Source: Paenibacillus alkalitolerans (lineage in GTDB: Bacteria > Bacillota > Bacilli > Paenibacillales > YIM-B00363). Taken from it: a stretch of DNA of 64,000 nt. Made by a program: the position numbers and the translations under genes. The notes beneath the pieces were generated by a model that was not told the DNA's origin, made no database searches, and worked only from the letters and a program-made list of their open reading frames with translations. The stretch spans positions 62,001 through 126,000 of the forward strand of contig NZ_JAEMXM010000011.1 in NCBI RefSeq assembly GCF_016482785.1, given 5' to 3'. Of the stretch, positions 28,032-36,554 are shown piece by piece. Numbering within the stretch: the first letter of the stretch is position 1; every line of letters begins with the position of its first letter.

Positions 28032-29284
28032 ACGGGGGAGGCGTAGAAATCGCCGTTCCAATCGGTTGCATCGGCGCATGCCGACGCCGCGGAAGGATAG
28101 CCAAGCACATAGGCTGCCGTCGCCGCGGTATCGAGCGAGAGCATCGGGTGCGCGTCCCGACGACCGACGCCGGTCAGCACCGGGACGCGCGCCGTTCGTT
28201 TCATCCGCTTCAACAGCGCGCGCCCGCGCTCCGAAAACCCCAGCACCCTGAGATAGGGAACGCCATTACGCAGCGTATCGGGGCAAAATTGATCTTTCCT
28301 GTGCTCCAAATAGATCGAGGTCAACATGCGCTGCAGTTTCGTTCTCGTGTAGCGCTTTGTTTTAAGCGCCTCCAGCAAGCGCTCCACCGTTGCCGGCCGA
28401 TCGAGCGCGGAGAGCGCTTTTTTGATGCGGTATTCGAGCCCTTCCGTCACTTCGCGATAAGCCGCGAGCTGCTCGGCCGGTTGAACCAGCAGCCGGTGAA
28501 GGAGCGGGAGGCGGTACCGTTCCCAGTGAACGGGTCCTCTTCCTTCATCGATTTCACGCTGCAGCACCGCCAACGTTGTATTTGGTACGTAAGAAGCGAT
28601 CTCGCATAGCGAATCGCGATCCGGTCGTTCGGAGCGCAGGAGCAGCTTTCGGATGGCGGTCGCGCTTGCAATCGATTCGTCGGAGATGTCGGCTTGCGAG
28701 TAGCCCGCCTTTACTCGTTGAATCGTGTATGGCCGGATGGCGCTGCCCATGCGAAACAACGAGAGCAAGTAGTGAAAGCCCAATGAATTGTTCGGTTGGG
28801 CCAGAAGGCGCGCCGTCTCCTGATCCGCGGACAGCGTCTGCACGGCGGAAGCGTATGCGGCAGGATACGGAACGCCTTTCTTCAATTGCTCGCGAATGAT
28901 GTCCCGGAATATGTCCGGCTCATCCCGCATCCGTTCGGCGACGGCCATCAGTGCGTCGGCATCCCCGAGCTCGCTCCCGAAACAGACGGCATCGACGACG
29001 CCGGTCGCTTCCAGCGCCGAAATCGCGCCGAAGGCGAACCATTCCGCCGGCTGTGTGCTGTAAGCGACAGGAAGCTCAATAACGAGATCGATTCCGGCCG
29101 CGACGGCCATCTCCGTCCGAGCGCGTTTGGACACGAGCGCCGGCTCCCCCCGTTGAAGCCAATTGCCGCTCATCACCGCAACGATCGTCTCCGCCCCCGT
29201 GGCGCGGATCGTCTGTTCCAGATGATAGGCATGTCCGTTATGAAAAGGATTATATTCCACCACAATGCCCGCCGTTATTCCCAT
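27986..29284 (-). CDS. tmcAL: tRNA-Met cytidine acetate ligase TmcAL (YlbM)
   Basis: Makes N4-acetylcytidine at the wobble base of elongator tRNA-Met from acetate and ATP. The 432-residue protein starts MGITAGIVVEYNPFHNGH, the nucleotidyl-transferase-type ATP site, with MSGNWLQRGEPALV and a helical C-terminal half (TRTKLQRMLTSIYL). It faces sepM and overlaps it at the 3' ends. It is downstream of tatC on the same strand, but a strong terminator separates them. Confidence 0.92.
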   Translation of the reverse strand: MGITAGIVVEYNPFHNGHAYHLEQTIRATGAETIVAVMSGNWLQRGEPALVSKRARTEMAVAAGIDLVIELPVAYSTQPAEWFAFGAISALEATGVVDAVCFGSELGDADALMAVAERMRDEPDIFRDIIREQLKKGVPYPAAYASAVQTLSADQETARLLAQPNNSLGFHYLLSLFRMGSAIRPYTIQRVKAGYSQADISDESIASATAIRKLLLRSERPDRDSLCEIASYVPNTTLAVLQREIDEGRGPVHWERYRLPLLHRLLVQPAEQLAAYREVTEGLEYRIKKALSALDRPATVERLLEALKTKRYTRTKLQRMLTSIYLEHRKDQFCPDTLRNGVPYLRVLGFSERGRALLKRMKRTARVPVLTGVGRRDAHPMLSLDTAATAAYVLGYPSAASACADATDWNGDFYASPVQPPSAEASGSNDSK

Positions 29285-29356
29285 ATGTCCCTATCCGTCC
29301 TTCGCGGCGAAAAATTTATATATAGATTAACATATTGATGATATCAACAAGAAGAT

Positions 29357-29427
29357 GGGGAAAAAATGACCGTTATTAACGCCTTTACCCGCAGGATTCC
29401 GCGATAGGACGTAATAACGGTCATTTT
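29357..29427 (-). terminator. long hairpin terminator after tatC
   Basis: Perfect 16-bp arms AAAATGACCGTTATTA (29363-29378) and its complement (29412-29427) enclose 33 bases. On the minus strand the stem runs into a T-run, so it would end the phoX-tatA-tatC transcript. Confidence 0.75.
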
Positions 29428-29476
29428 AGTGAACTTATATATTCGGTACAGCGCTTGAAACCGGCTTTCGCGACCA

Positions 29477-30208
29477 TCACAATTTGGCAGCCGCGTCCAG
29501 TCTTGCTTGCCTTCTGACATATACGAAACGCGATAATCCGACGCTGATTTCATACAGAAGAAATAACGGGACGATGACGAGCACGTCCGACACGATATCG
29601 GGCGGAGTTATGGTAACGGCGACGATCGTCAAGACGAAATAAGCAAGCTTCCGCGCTTTGGCAAGCCGGACCGGATTCAATATGCCGAGCGTCGTCAAAA
29701 ACATGACGACAACCGGCATTTCGAACAAAACGCCGAACGGTACGGTCATGTTGATCATAAACCGGAAGTATTTTTCCGCCGTATAATTCGTTTCGAAGGT
29801 GCCGGCGGCCAAGCCGTTCAAGAAAGAGAGAACCATCGGATAGATGACGAAATAGCCGAACGATATGCCGATTACGAACAGCACGGCCAGCGCAGGGATG
29901 TATGCCAGCGACGCCCGCCGCTCGGTCGGCTTCAAACCGGGCACGACGAAACGCCAAATTTGGTAGCCTGCGACCGGGATCGTTACCGCTATGGCGAATA
30001 CGCCGGCAATCATGAGATATACCCATAGCACATCGGTGGGACCCAGCGTTTGCAGTTTCGTGTCCAAATCGCGGGTCAGCCACTTATATATTTGTTCTAC
30101 ATAAATAAAAGCACCACAAAGGGCGGCCAGAAAGACGCCCAGTGTGATGAGAATCCGCTTGCGCAATTCCGCAAGATGCTCCGTGAGATGCAGCTCTTGT
30201 TCTGTCAT
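29477..30208 (-). CDS. tatC: twin-arginine translocase subunit TatC
   Basis: Receptor subunit of the Tat export pathway, which moves folded proteins. The 243-residue protein has six predicted transmembrane helices and the family start HLTEHLAELRKRIL, FVVPGLKPTERR and the conserved FGYFVIYPMVLSF. It lies 23 bases downstream of tatA and after phoX, a Tat substrate, mirroring the B. subtilis phoD-tatAd-tatCd arrangement. Confidence 0.95.
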   Translation of the reverse strand: MTEQELHLTEHLAELRKRILITLGVFLAALCGAFIYVEQIYKWLTRDLDTKLQTLGPTDVLWVYLMIAGVFAIAVTIPVAGYQIWRFVVPGLKPTERRASLAYIPALAVLFVIGISFGYFVIYPMVLSFLNGLAAGTFETNYTAEKYFRFMINMTVPFGVLFEMPVVVMFLTTLGILNPVRLAKARKLAYFVLTIVAVTITPPDIVSDVLVIVPLFLLYEISVGLSRFVYVRRQARLDAAAKL

Positions 30209-30231
30209 CTTTTCCCCCGGGTAATGAAGGT

Positions 30232-30453
30232 TTACTTATTGTCCGCGGACAATTGGCCTTGCGGCTTGTCCGCTTTGTCTTCGTCTTTGTCTTTGTCGCC
30301 GCCCGACACCAAATCGCGGGTAGCCGACTTGAATTCGCTTAGCGTGCGTCCGAATGCGCGGCCGAGCTCCGGCAATTTCGACGGACCGAAAATAATGAGC
30401 GCAATAATCAAGATTAATATCAAGCCGGGGATGCCTATACTTCCGAATGGCAT
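30232..30453 (-). CDS. tatA: twin-arginine translocase subunit TatA
   Basis: 73 residues from the ATG at 30453: a short N-terminal transmembrane helix ([16 protein letters not shown]), the [14 protein letters not shown] hinge and amphipathic helix, then a charged tail rich in Asp and Lys. TatA oligomers form the translocation path. The frame is open upstream but the extra 24 residues are not TatA-like; a GAGGGAG site precedes the chosen start. It lies between phoX and tatC. Confidence 0.95.
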   Translation of the reverse strand: MPFGSIGIPGLILILIIALIIFGPSKLPELGRAFGRTLSEFKSATRDLVSGGDKDKDEDKADKPQGQLSADNK

Positions 30454-30590
30454 ATGCTGCACAACTCCCTCTAATAAAGATGGTACGCGAAAAGCGGCAA
30501 GACCGCCTTCCGCGTAAAGTTTCAAAGGTCAAACAAGCCAAAACACTCGTACTGGACATTATACCAAAATGAAGATCGAAAGTGTATCCG

Positions 30591-32264
30591 TTAACCGAAT
30601 TTGAACCCGCTGATCGCAACAACGCCGCAGCGCGCTTTCTTATCGCCCGGACGGTGCGGCCACAAGCTGGTCGGGTTGTTCAAGTCTTCGGTCATTTCCC
30701 CCGGATGCTGCACCGACAAGAACAATGTTCTTTCGTCCGGAGTAAAGAACGGGCCGGTCAACTCGCTGTCGACAGGTCCGGAAGCGAACTGCATCGCTTC
30801 GCCCATGTGCTTGCCCGTCGTCGGGATTACGAAGAGGCCGTTGTTCATGAAGGATTTGTACACGCCTTTGTTATGGCTGCTTGTGGAGATGTCAGTCACG
30901 ACCCACAGGTTGCCGTTCGAATCAAACGCCAGGTTGTCCGGGGAGCTGAAGCCGGATTGGCGGCCGCCGGCGGCAAAGATTTCGAAATCAAACCCGAGAG
31001 AGCCAAGGTCATTTTCATTTTCGAAGATGCGGGTAATGTGGCCGTGGATGTTGCCGTGAGTATCGTTATTCGTATGGCAGATAAACACGGTGTTGTCAAA
31101 CGGCGAGATCTCGATATCTTCAGGACGGTCGGTAGGTGTTCCTCCGACAAGAAGCGCAGCTTCATGGCAATTGACGACGACGTCGGCTTGGCTCTTGAAT
31201 TTAGCCTGAAGCTCTTCGCGAGTGTCTTTCACGCCGTAAGGCGCTTTAAATTTCTCGCTTGCCAGCACCTTGGATACCGCTTCGTAAGTCACTGCAACCC
31301 ATGCGCCTTTCTTCAGATTAGCGACGTATAGCGTGCCGTTCTCCAGCAGTGCGGAGTTTGCGCGTCCCTTGGAAGGGTCATATTTGCCGTTGCTGATAAA
31401 CTTGTAAACACAAGCGTCTTTCTTGTCGTCGCCCATATACACGACGACACGCTTGTCCGCCGTTAAGCCCATAGCGGTATTCTCGTGATTGAATCGGCCG
31501 AGGGCGGTATGCTTCTTCAAAAATTTGCCGTCAAACGGATCGACTTCCACAACCCAGCCGTAATGCGATTCCGGCAAATTGTTTTCCTCTGCCGTATCGA
31601 TGAAGTTTTCTTCGCAGGACAGCACGGTGTTCCAGAACGTCACGCCGCCTGAGCAGTTCGCGAACGTGCCTTGCGCGGTAGTAGCGTTATTCATCGCGGC
31701 GGAGCCCTTCGCAGGTCCGGTTACGTCGAACTTCGTGAAGCCGGTGATGCGGCGCGCGTGCTTCGAAGACGTGTCCATCTTCCAAACGCCGTCTTTATCT
31801 TGATACACCTCGATCACGGACATGCCCTGATAATACAAATCCTTTTCCTTCTGCTCTTTCGTCTTCCCGCTGTCCGCGATCGGACCTAACAAGAACATAT
31901 TCGTATATTCGTGATTTGTAACCAGCAGCCCGCGCGTATTCGAGCCGTCAATCGGGAAGAATGCATTGTAGTCGGCGCCTTGACCGAATTTTTCGCCGGC
32001 TTTGTTGATGACGTCGTCAAATGCGGCCACAACGTCGTACCTGAAGCCTTCAGGCAATACCAGCTTGTCCTCTTTAGAAGGTTGGATGGGCTTGAAATAA
32101 CCGCTTACTTTGTTCGTCTTGAAGCCGAACAGGTGATCGGCGGCCGGAGACATGGCGGATGCTTTGCCTTCCAATACGCCAAGCCCTGCGGAAGCTGCTG
32201 CCAGCGCTGCCGCGCCCGTTCCCAAGTAAGACAAAAATGTGCGGCGATCCAGTTTCTTTTCCAT
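30591..32264 (-). CDS. phoX: Tat-exported PhoX-type alkaline phosphatase (DUF839)
   Basis: A 557-residue protein with a Tat signal peptide: DRRTFLSYLG then a hydrophobic Ala-rich helix. The mature part is a PhoX/DUF839 beta-propeller, with SCEEN, GRFNHENTAMG and the FSSPDNLAFDSNGNLWVVTD segment. PhoX enzymes are Ca/Fe-dependent phosphatases that release phosphate from organic esters outside the membrane. The start at 32264 follows GGGAGTG. It is co-oriented with tatA and tatC, and repeats resembling a Pho box lie upstream, fitting phosphate-starvation control. Confidence 0.92.
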   Translation of the reverse strand: MEKKLDRRTFLSYLGTGAAALAAASAGLGVLEGKASAMSPAADHLFGFKTNKVSGYFKPIQPSKEDKLVLPEGFRYDVVAAFDDVINKAGEKFGQGADYNAFFPIDGSNTRGLLVTNHEYTNMFLLGPIADSGKTKEQKEKDLYYQGMSVIEVYQDKDGVWKMDTSSKHARRITGFTKFDVTGPAKGSAAMNNATTAQGTFANCSGGVTFWNTVLSCEENFIDTAEENNLPESHYGWVVEVDPFDGKFLKKHTALGRFNHENTAMGLTADKRVVVYMGDDKKDACVYKFISNGKYDPSKGRANSALLENGTLYVANLKKGAWVAVTYEAVSKVLASEKFKAPYGVKDTREELQAKFKSQADVVVNCHEAALLVGGTPTDRPEDIEISPFDNTVFICHTNNDTHGNIHGHITRIFENENDLGSLGFDFEIFAAGGRQSGFSSPDNLAFDSNGNLWVVTDISTSSHNKGVYKSFMNNGLFVIPTTGKHMGEAMQFASGPVDSELTGPFFTPDERTLFLSVQHPGEMTEDLNNPTSLWPHRPGDKKARCGVVAISGFKFG

Positions 32265-32316
32265 ATTTACACTCCCATGCAAATAATATTTTACAGGGTG
32301 AATCATATGGTTCGAA

Positions 32317-32355
32317 TGTTTTCGCAGCGTTAATCGCATATTAAGGTTTTGTAAA
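32317..32355 (-). promoter_or_regulatory. candidate PhoP box upstream of phoX
   Basis: On the minus strand TTTACA (32350-32355), TTAATA (32339-32344), TTAACG (32328-32333) and a weaker AAAACA (32317-32322) recur every 11 bases. This matches PhoP sites of Bacillus, which are TT-A-A/C-CA repeats with 5-base gaps. The phoX start is 53 bases further on. The divergent histidine phosphatase could share it. Confidence 0.55.
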
Positions 32356-32386
32356 TGTACATTTGCGGCAAACAAGGAGATCACCG

Positions 32387-33004
32387 ATGAGAAGTGTCTG
32401 TTGCACCGTGTTTCTCGCTTTGCTCATGCTTTTATCGACACAATCGGCGGAGGCGGAAATCAGCCCTTCATTAATAAACGCTATGCGCGAGGGCGGTTAT
32501 ATTCTATATGTCAGACATGGAGAAGCGACGGCAGGAGCCGATCTACCGATCATCGTCTTCAGCGATTGTTCGACGCAAAGAAATTTGTCGGAGCCGGGCA
32601 GGAGGCAAGCTGCGGCATACGGGAAGGCGCTTCGCAGCCTAAACATCCACCTCGATTTACCGGTATCCGCGAGTCCCTTTTGCCGTACAAGGGAAACTGC
32701 CGGATTGGCATTCGGCGAACAAAATGTCCGAGTCGATGACTTCTGGATTAATATCTATAGATTAAGCCGCGGACTTCCTTCTGCTGAGCAAGAAAGTGTG
32801 CTGAATGCTCTCACAACGGTGCTGGAAATGAAGCCGCCTGAAGGTAAAAACAAAGTGATCGTCGCCCACAGTTTCCCGCGAGGATTGGCGCTCGGTCACA
32901 TTCCAAATATGGGTACGGTTGTGATAAAGCCGCTCGGGCGGGGAAACGGATATGAGGTTGCAGCCGAAATATCATTCGAGGAGTTGGAGGAGTTCGTCAG
33001 ATAA
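32387..33004 (+). CDS. secreted histidine phosphatase family protein
   Basis: 205 residues with a signal peptide (MRSVCCTVFLALLMLLSTQSAEA). The histidine phosphatase signature is LYVRHGEATAG, where the His takes the phosphate; SPFCRTRETA and IVAHSFPRG supply the other conserved residues. The substrate is unknown. The start at 32387 follows AAGGAGAT. It is divergent from phoX across a 122-base region that contains the candidate Pho box, so a phosphate-scavenging role is plausible but inferred. Confidence 0.82.
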   Translation: MRSVCCTVFLALLMLLSTQSAEAEISPSLINAMREGGYILYVRHGEATAGADLPIIVFSDCSTQRNLSEPGRRQAAAYGKALRSLNIHLDLPVSASPFCRTRETAGLAFGEQNVRVDDFWINIYRLSRGLPSAEQESVLNALTTVLEMKPPEGKNKVIVAHSFPRGLALGHIPNMGTVVIKPLGRGNGYEVAAEISFEELEEFVR

Positions 33005-33039
33005 ACTCTTGCATGCTGACAAGCGCGACATACTTTTTG

Positions 33040-33069
33040 TTGACAACGAGCAAACTGAATGGATATAAT
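33040..33069 (+). promoter_or_regulatory. sigma-A promoter of yceD-rpmF
   Basis: TTGACA (33040-33045) and TATAAT (33064-33069), both exact consensus, with an 18-base spacer, 29 bases before the GTG start. Confidence 0.88.
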
Positions 33070-33097
33070 AGTCTTTGTTTGTTTGGGGTGATCGCAC

Positions 33098-33598
33098 GTG
33101 ATCTTGAATTTACGCGAACTGGCTTCGAAGGACGGTCCGGTTCAACTCCACGGTATGCTGGATATGTCCGAGCTCGTTTCCGGACGCAGGGACATTCGCA
33201 TCGAAGAGCCGGTGAAAGCCGACTTGACTGCGCTATGGGATGCGGGACTGGCGAAGGTGGAAGGGACGTTGAAGGCGAAGCTTGAGCTCGTTTGCTCTAA
33301 GTGTCTGAAGGCGTTCACCGAGGACATCGGATATCCGGTCGGAGAGATGTTTACGCAGCAGCGCAGCATCGCGGACAAAGACGAGGACGTCCATCTCGTG
33401 CACGATGAGCGCGTGGACTTGGTTCCTCATCTGAAGGACTCGCTTCTAGTCCAACTGCCGCTTGCACCCTCGTGCGACACGGCGTGCGAAGGGTTATGCC
33501 CCGTTTGCGGAACCGATCGCAATGCGCAATCTTGCGATTGCGAACAGGAAACGATTGATCCCCGATTGGCGGGATTGAAAGATTTTTTTAATCGATAA
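33098..33598 (+). CDS. yceD: YceD/DUF177 family protein
   Basis: 166 residues of the YceD family, with a CSKCLKAF motif mid-protein and a C-terminal cluster CDTACEGLCPVCG plus CDC, probably binding zinc. YceD is nearly always next to rpmF and has been linked to 23S rRNA processing or ribosome assembly. Start is GTG 33098 behind GGGGTG. It shares a transcript with rpmF, starting from a consensus sigma-A promoter. Confidence 0.92.
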   Translation: MILNLRELASKDGPVQLHGMLDMSELVSGRRDIRIEEPVKADLTALWDAGLAKVEGTLKAKLELVCSKCLKAFTEDIGYPVGEMFTQQRSIADKDEDVHLVHDERVDLVPHLKDSLLVQLPLAPSCDTACEGLCPVCGTDRNAQSCDCEQETIDPRLAGLKDFFNR

Positions 33599-33637
33599 TT
33601 ATGAGACGAGAGAGCACTCTTGCAAGGAGGTGGGAAC

Positions 33638-33814
33638 ATGGCAGTACCATTTACGAAGACGTCCAAACAGCGCAAAAACAAGCGCCGGACCCATTTCAAA
33701 TTGGAAGTCCCGGGCATGGTGAAATGCGACCATTGCGGCGAATTGAAATTGGCCCATCACGTTTGCAAAGTGTGCGGAACATACAAATCGCGCGATATCG
33801 TAAAGCAAGGCTAA
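33638..33814 (+). CDS. rpmF: 50S ribosomal protein L32
   Basis: A 58-residue L32 beginning [17 protein letters not shown]. Two CxxC pairs (CDHCG and CKVCG) make it the zinc-binding form. An AAGGAGGTGG site precedes the ATG at 33638. It lies between yceD and the fapR operon, with its own terminator. Confidence 0.97.
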   Translation: MAVPFTKTSKQRKNKRRTHFKLEVPGMVKCDHCGELKLAHHVCKVCGTYKSRDIVKQG

Positions 33815-33824
33815 TAAACGAATG

Positions 33825-33855
33825 AAAAGCATCTCGCAGACGAGGTGCTTTTTTT
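33825..33855 (+). terminator. intrinsic terminator of yceD-rpmF
   Basis: The arms AAAGCATCTCG and CGAGGTGCTTT (one G-U pair) around CAGA are followed by a T-run. Confidence 0.85.
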
Positions 33856-33856
33856 G

Positions 33857-33886
33857 TTGTCATATGTACACCAAGTACTATATACT
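33857..33886 (+). promoter_or_regulatory. sigma-A promoter of the fapR operon
   Basis: TTGTCA (33857-33862) and TATACT (33881-33886) with an 18-base spacer. The expected start of transcription, near 33893, is inside the FapR operator. Confidence 0.8.
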
Positions 33887-33889
33887 GCT

Positions 33890-33908
33890 ATTAGGACTTG
33901 GTACTAAT
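33890..33908 (+). promoter_or_regulatory. FapR operator
   Basis: ATTAGGACTTGGTACTAAT differs at three positions from the B. subtilis FapR consensus (ATTAGTACCTGATACTAAT). It covers the predicted +1, so FapR would block its own operon until malonyl-CoA releases it. Confidence 0.88.
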
Positions 33909-33924
33909 CCCAGCGTGGTTGGAG

Positions 33925-34539
33925 GTGGCCCCCATCGAACGATTGCCGAAACCGGTGCGGCAGGAACGGCTGAAGGAACGCATCCGGACAAACCCTTTCA
34001 TTACGGATGAAGAATTGTCGCTGCAATTCGGAGTCAGCATTCAGACGGTGCGGCTGGACCGGATGGAGCTCGGCATCCCGGAAGTGCGGGAACGCATTAA
34101 ACTAATGGCCGCAGAATCCCAGGGGGTGGCGAAATCGCTGGGAATGGATGAAGTGATCGGTGAAGTCATCGACCTCCAGCTTGACAAATTCGGCATATCC
34201 ATTCTCGAGATCGGGAAGGAGCATGTTTTCGCGCGTACAAAAATTGCCCGGGGGCACCATATATTTGCACAGGCAAATTCTCTGGCGGTGGCCATAATCG
34301 ACGATGAAGTGGCGTTGACCGCTTCAGCCGACATCCGCTTCATTCGGCCGGTCCGGCTGGGAGAGCGGTGCGTGGCCAAAGCGTACGTCCGCTCTGCGCC
34401 CGGGGACAAGGGGAAAGCGAAAGTGGAATTATTTACATACGTTGGCGACGAACTTGTATTTCAAGGACATTTCGTAATTTATCGGTCCGCCAAACATACG
34501 GAGGAGAAAGGAGCGGCGGAAAATGCGGATATCCGTTGA
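33925..34539 (+). CDS. fapR: fatty acid biosynthesis transcriptional regulator FapR
   Basis: FapR represses membrane lipid genes and is released by malonyl-CoA. The N-terminal helix-turn-helix contains [22 protein letters not shown]; the C-terminal hot-dog effector domain contains [16 protein letters not shown]. The start is uncertain. The GTG at 33925 used here sits inside the ribosome site GGAGGTGG (33921-33928). TTG 33943 is 14 bases past it. An ATC codon at 33934 has ideal spacing and would give [10 protein letters not shown], like relatives that start MERLPK. The frame upstream runs into the operator and cannot be coding. The gene overlaps plsX by 17 bases. Confidence 0.93.
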   Translation: MAPIERLPKPVRQERLKERIRTNPFITDEELSLQFGVSIQTVRLDRMELGIPEVRERIKLMAAESQGVAKSLGMDEVIGEVIDLQLDKFGISILEIGKEHVFARTKIARGHHIFAQANSLAVAIIDDEVALTASADIRFIRPVRLGERCVAKAYVRSAPGDKGKAKVELFTYVGDELVFQGHFVIYRSAKHTEEKGAAENADIR

Positions 34540-35521
34540 CGCGTTCGGCGGCGATCATTCGCCGGAAGCGGCCGTGGAAGGAGCCGTTGCGGCGGCGAAA
34601 GAATGGCCTGACGTGACGATTACGCTTGTCGGAGACGAAGCCCGGATCCGCGGGCTGCTTTCGGAAGCGTCCGCTCCGTCGAACGTTCATGTCCGGCATG
34701 CGCCGGAAGTCATAGCCCCGGATGAAGAACCGGTTCGCGCCGTGCGGAGAAAGAAGGATTCATCGATGGTTGCGGCGGCCGCCATGGTCCGTGAGGGCGA
34801 GGCGGACGCGTTCATTTCCGCGGGAAATACCGGAGCGCTAATGGCTTCGGGGCTTCTCGTCGTCGGCAGGCTTTCCGGAATCGAACGTCCTGCGCTTGCG
34901 CCGATGATTCCGACGATGGACGGCACGGGCGTATTGGCGCTCGACCTGGGAGCGAATATGGACGCGACGGCGGAGCAGCTTACGCAATATGCCGTAATGG
35001 GCAGCATATATCGCCGCAACGTGCACGGGATCGATGAACCGCGCGTCGGCTTGCTCAACGTCGGCACGGAGCCCGGCAAAGGCAACGAACTGACGAAGGC
35101 TGCGTATCCGCTGCTGGAGCAAGCGCCGATCCGCTTCGTGGGCAACGTGGAGGCGCGCGACGTACTTAACGGGGTCTGCGATGTGCTCGTATGCGACGGG
35201 TTCGTCGGCAACGTGCTGCTCAAAGCGCTCGAAGGAACGGCGTCCGCCGTATTCTCGGCGCTGAAGACGGAATTCACCCGAAATACGATTACTAAACTGG
35301 CTGCCGCGGTGCTGCGTCCGGGTCTTCGGTCATTTCGGGACAAACTGGATTATAAGGAACACGGAGCGGCGCCGATGCTGGGGCTTTCCGGTTTGGTGAT
35401 GAAATGCCACGGCTCGAGCGACGCCCGTGCGATAAAGAACGCCGTCAGGCAAACGCGGCTTGCGATTGCGAAGGATGTAGTCGGCACGATCGCCGCGGAG
35501 CTTGGGAAAGGGGAAAAGTAA
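34523..35521 (+). CDS. plsX: phosphate acyltransferase PlsX
   Basis: Makes acyl phosphate from acyl-ACP for phospholipid synthesis. The 332-residue protein begins [20 protein letters not shown] and has [22 protein letters not shown] and [16 protein letters not shown], typical of the family. The start overlaps fapR and suggests translational coupling. Acyl phosphate from PlsX and from FakA/FakB (16450-19096) enters the same pathway. Confidence 0.96.
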   Translation: MRISVDAFGGDHSPEAAVEGAVAAAKEWPDVTITLVGDEARIRGLLSEASAPSNVHVRHAPEVIAPDEEPVRAVRRKKDSSMVAAAAMVREGEADAFISAGNTGALMASGLLVVGRLSGIERPALAPMIPTMDGTGVLALDLGANMDATAEQLTQYAVMGSIYRRNVHGIDEPRVGLLNVGTEPGKGNELTKAAYPLLEQAPIRFVGNVEARDVLNGVCDVLVCDGFVGNVLLKALEGTASAVFSALKTEFTRNTITKLAAAVLRPGLRSFRDKLDYKEHGAAPMLGLSGLVMKCHGSSDARAIKNAVRQTRLAIAKDVVGTIAAELGKGEK

Positions 35522-35522
35522 C

Positions 35523-36512
35523 ATGATCGGAAGACCGGTGGGTGTGCATGGAACGGGCAAATACGTGCCCGAGCGCATATTGACGAATCAAGATTTGGAA
35601 CAGATGGTGGAAACGAACGACGAATGGATCGTTACGCGGACCGGCATTAAGGAACGGCGTATCGCATCCGAGCAAGAGGCCGCTTCCGATCTGGCGTATG
35701 AAGCGTCCAGGATCGCATTGGAGAACGCGGGGATCGGCCCGGAGCGGCTCGGATTGATTATCGTCTCGACAATGACTCCCGACGTGGCGTGTCCGTCGAC
35801 TGCCTGCATATTGCAGGAGCGGCTCGGCGCGAAGAACGCGGCCGCGTTCGATTTGTCGGCCGCTTGCTCCGGCTTCGTGTACGGGCTTGCAAACGGGGCG
35901 AATTTCATCGCTTCCGGCATGTATGATTACGTGCTTGTGGTAGGGTCCGAAGTGCTGTCGCGCGTGACCGATTATACGGATCGGAATACATGCATCTTGT
36001 TCGGCGACGGCGCGGGCGCGGTTGTACTCGGCCCGACGGAAGAAGGACGAGGTTTCCTCTCTTTCGAGCTCGGCGCCGACGGCTCCGGAGGGTCGCTGCT
36101 ACGCGGAGGCTGCGTCGGAGGCTCGCGCTACCCTAAGGAATCCGATTTGCCGGAAGGAATGACGCCGCACATCTGGCAAAACGGGCGGGAAGTGTTTAAG
36201 TTCGCCGTGCGCATCATGGAAACGCTCACGGAAAGCGTGCTTGCGAAAGCCGGGAAGACGAAGCGCGATATCGATCTGCTCGTTCCGCACCAGGCGAACA
36301 TCCGGATTATCCACGCGGCGATGGAGAAGCTGGAGCTTTCGGAAGATCAAGTGATGATCAACGTCGACCGCTACGGCAACATCTCGGCGGCGACAATCCC
36401 GATCGCCCTTGCGGAAGCGGTGGAAGAGGGCCGTGTGAAGAAAGGCGACACCGTCGTGCTCGTCGGCTTCGGAGGCGGGCTCACGTGGGGCGGCGCGGTG
36501 TTGACTTGGTAA
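35523..36512 (+). CDS. fabH: beta-ketoacyl-ACP synthase III
   Basis: Starts fatty acid chains by condensing acyl-CoA with malonyl-ACP. The catalytic Cys is in DLSAACSGFVYG, the His in PHQANIRI and the Asn in YGNISAA. Length is 329 from ATG 35523, 1 base after the plsX stop. In B. subtilis fabH is separate from the fapR operon; here it sits between plsX and fabD. Confidence 0.96.
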   Translation: MIGRPVGVHGTGKYVPERILTNQDLEQMVETNDEWIVTRTGIKERRIASEQEAASDLAYEASRIALENAGIGPERLGLIIVSTMTPDVACPSTACILQERLGAKNAAAFDLSAACSGFVYGLANGANFIASGMYDYVLVVGSEVLSRVTDYTDRNTCILFGDGAGAVVLGPTEEGRGFLSFELGADGSGGSLLRGGCVGGSRYPKESDLPEGMTPHIWQNGREVFKFAVRIMETLTESVLAKAGKTKRDIDLLVPHQANIRIIHAAMEKLELSEDQVMINVDRYGNISAATIPIALAEAVEEGRVKKGDTVVLVGFGGGLTWGGAVLTW

Positions 36513-36554
36513 TGGAAGCAATTGGATAATATAGTCAGGGAGGAGCGGGAAAAC

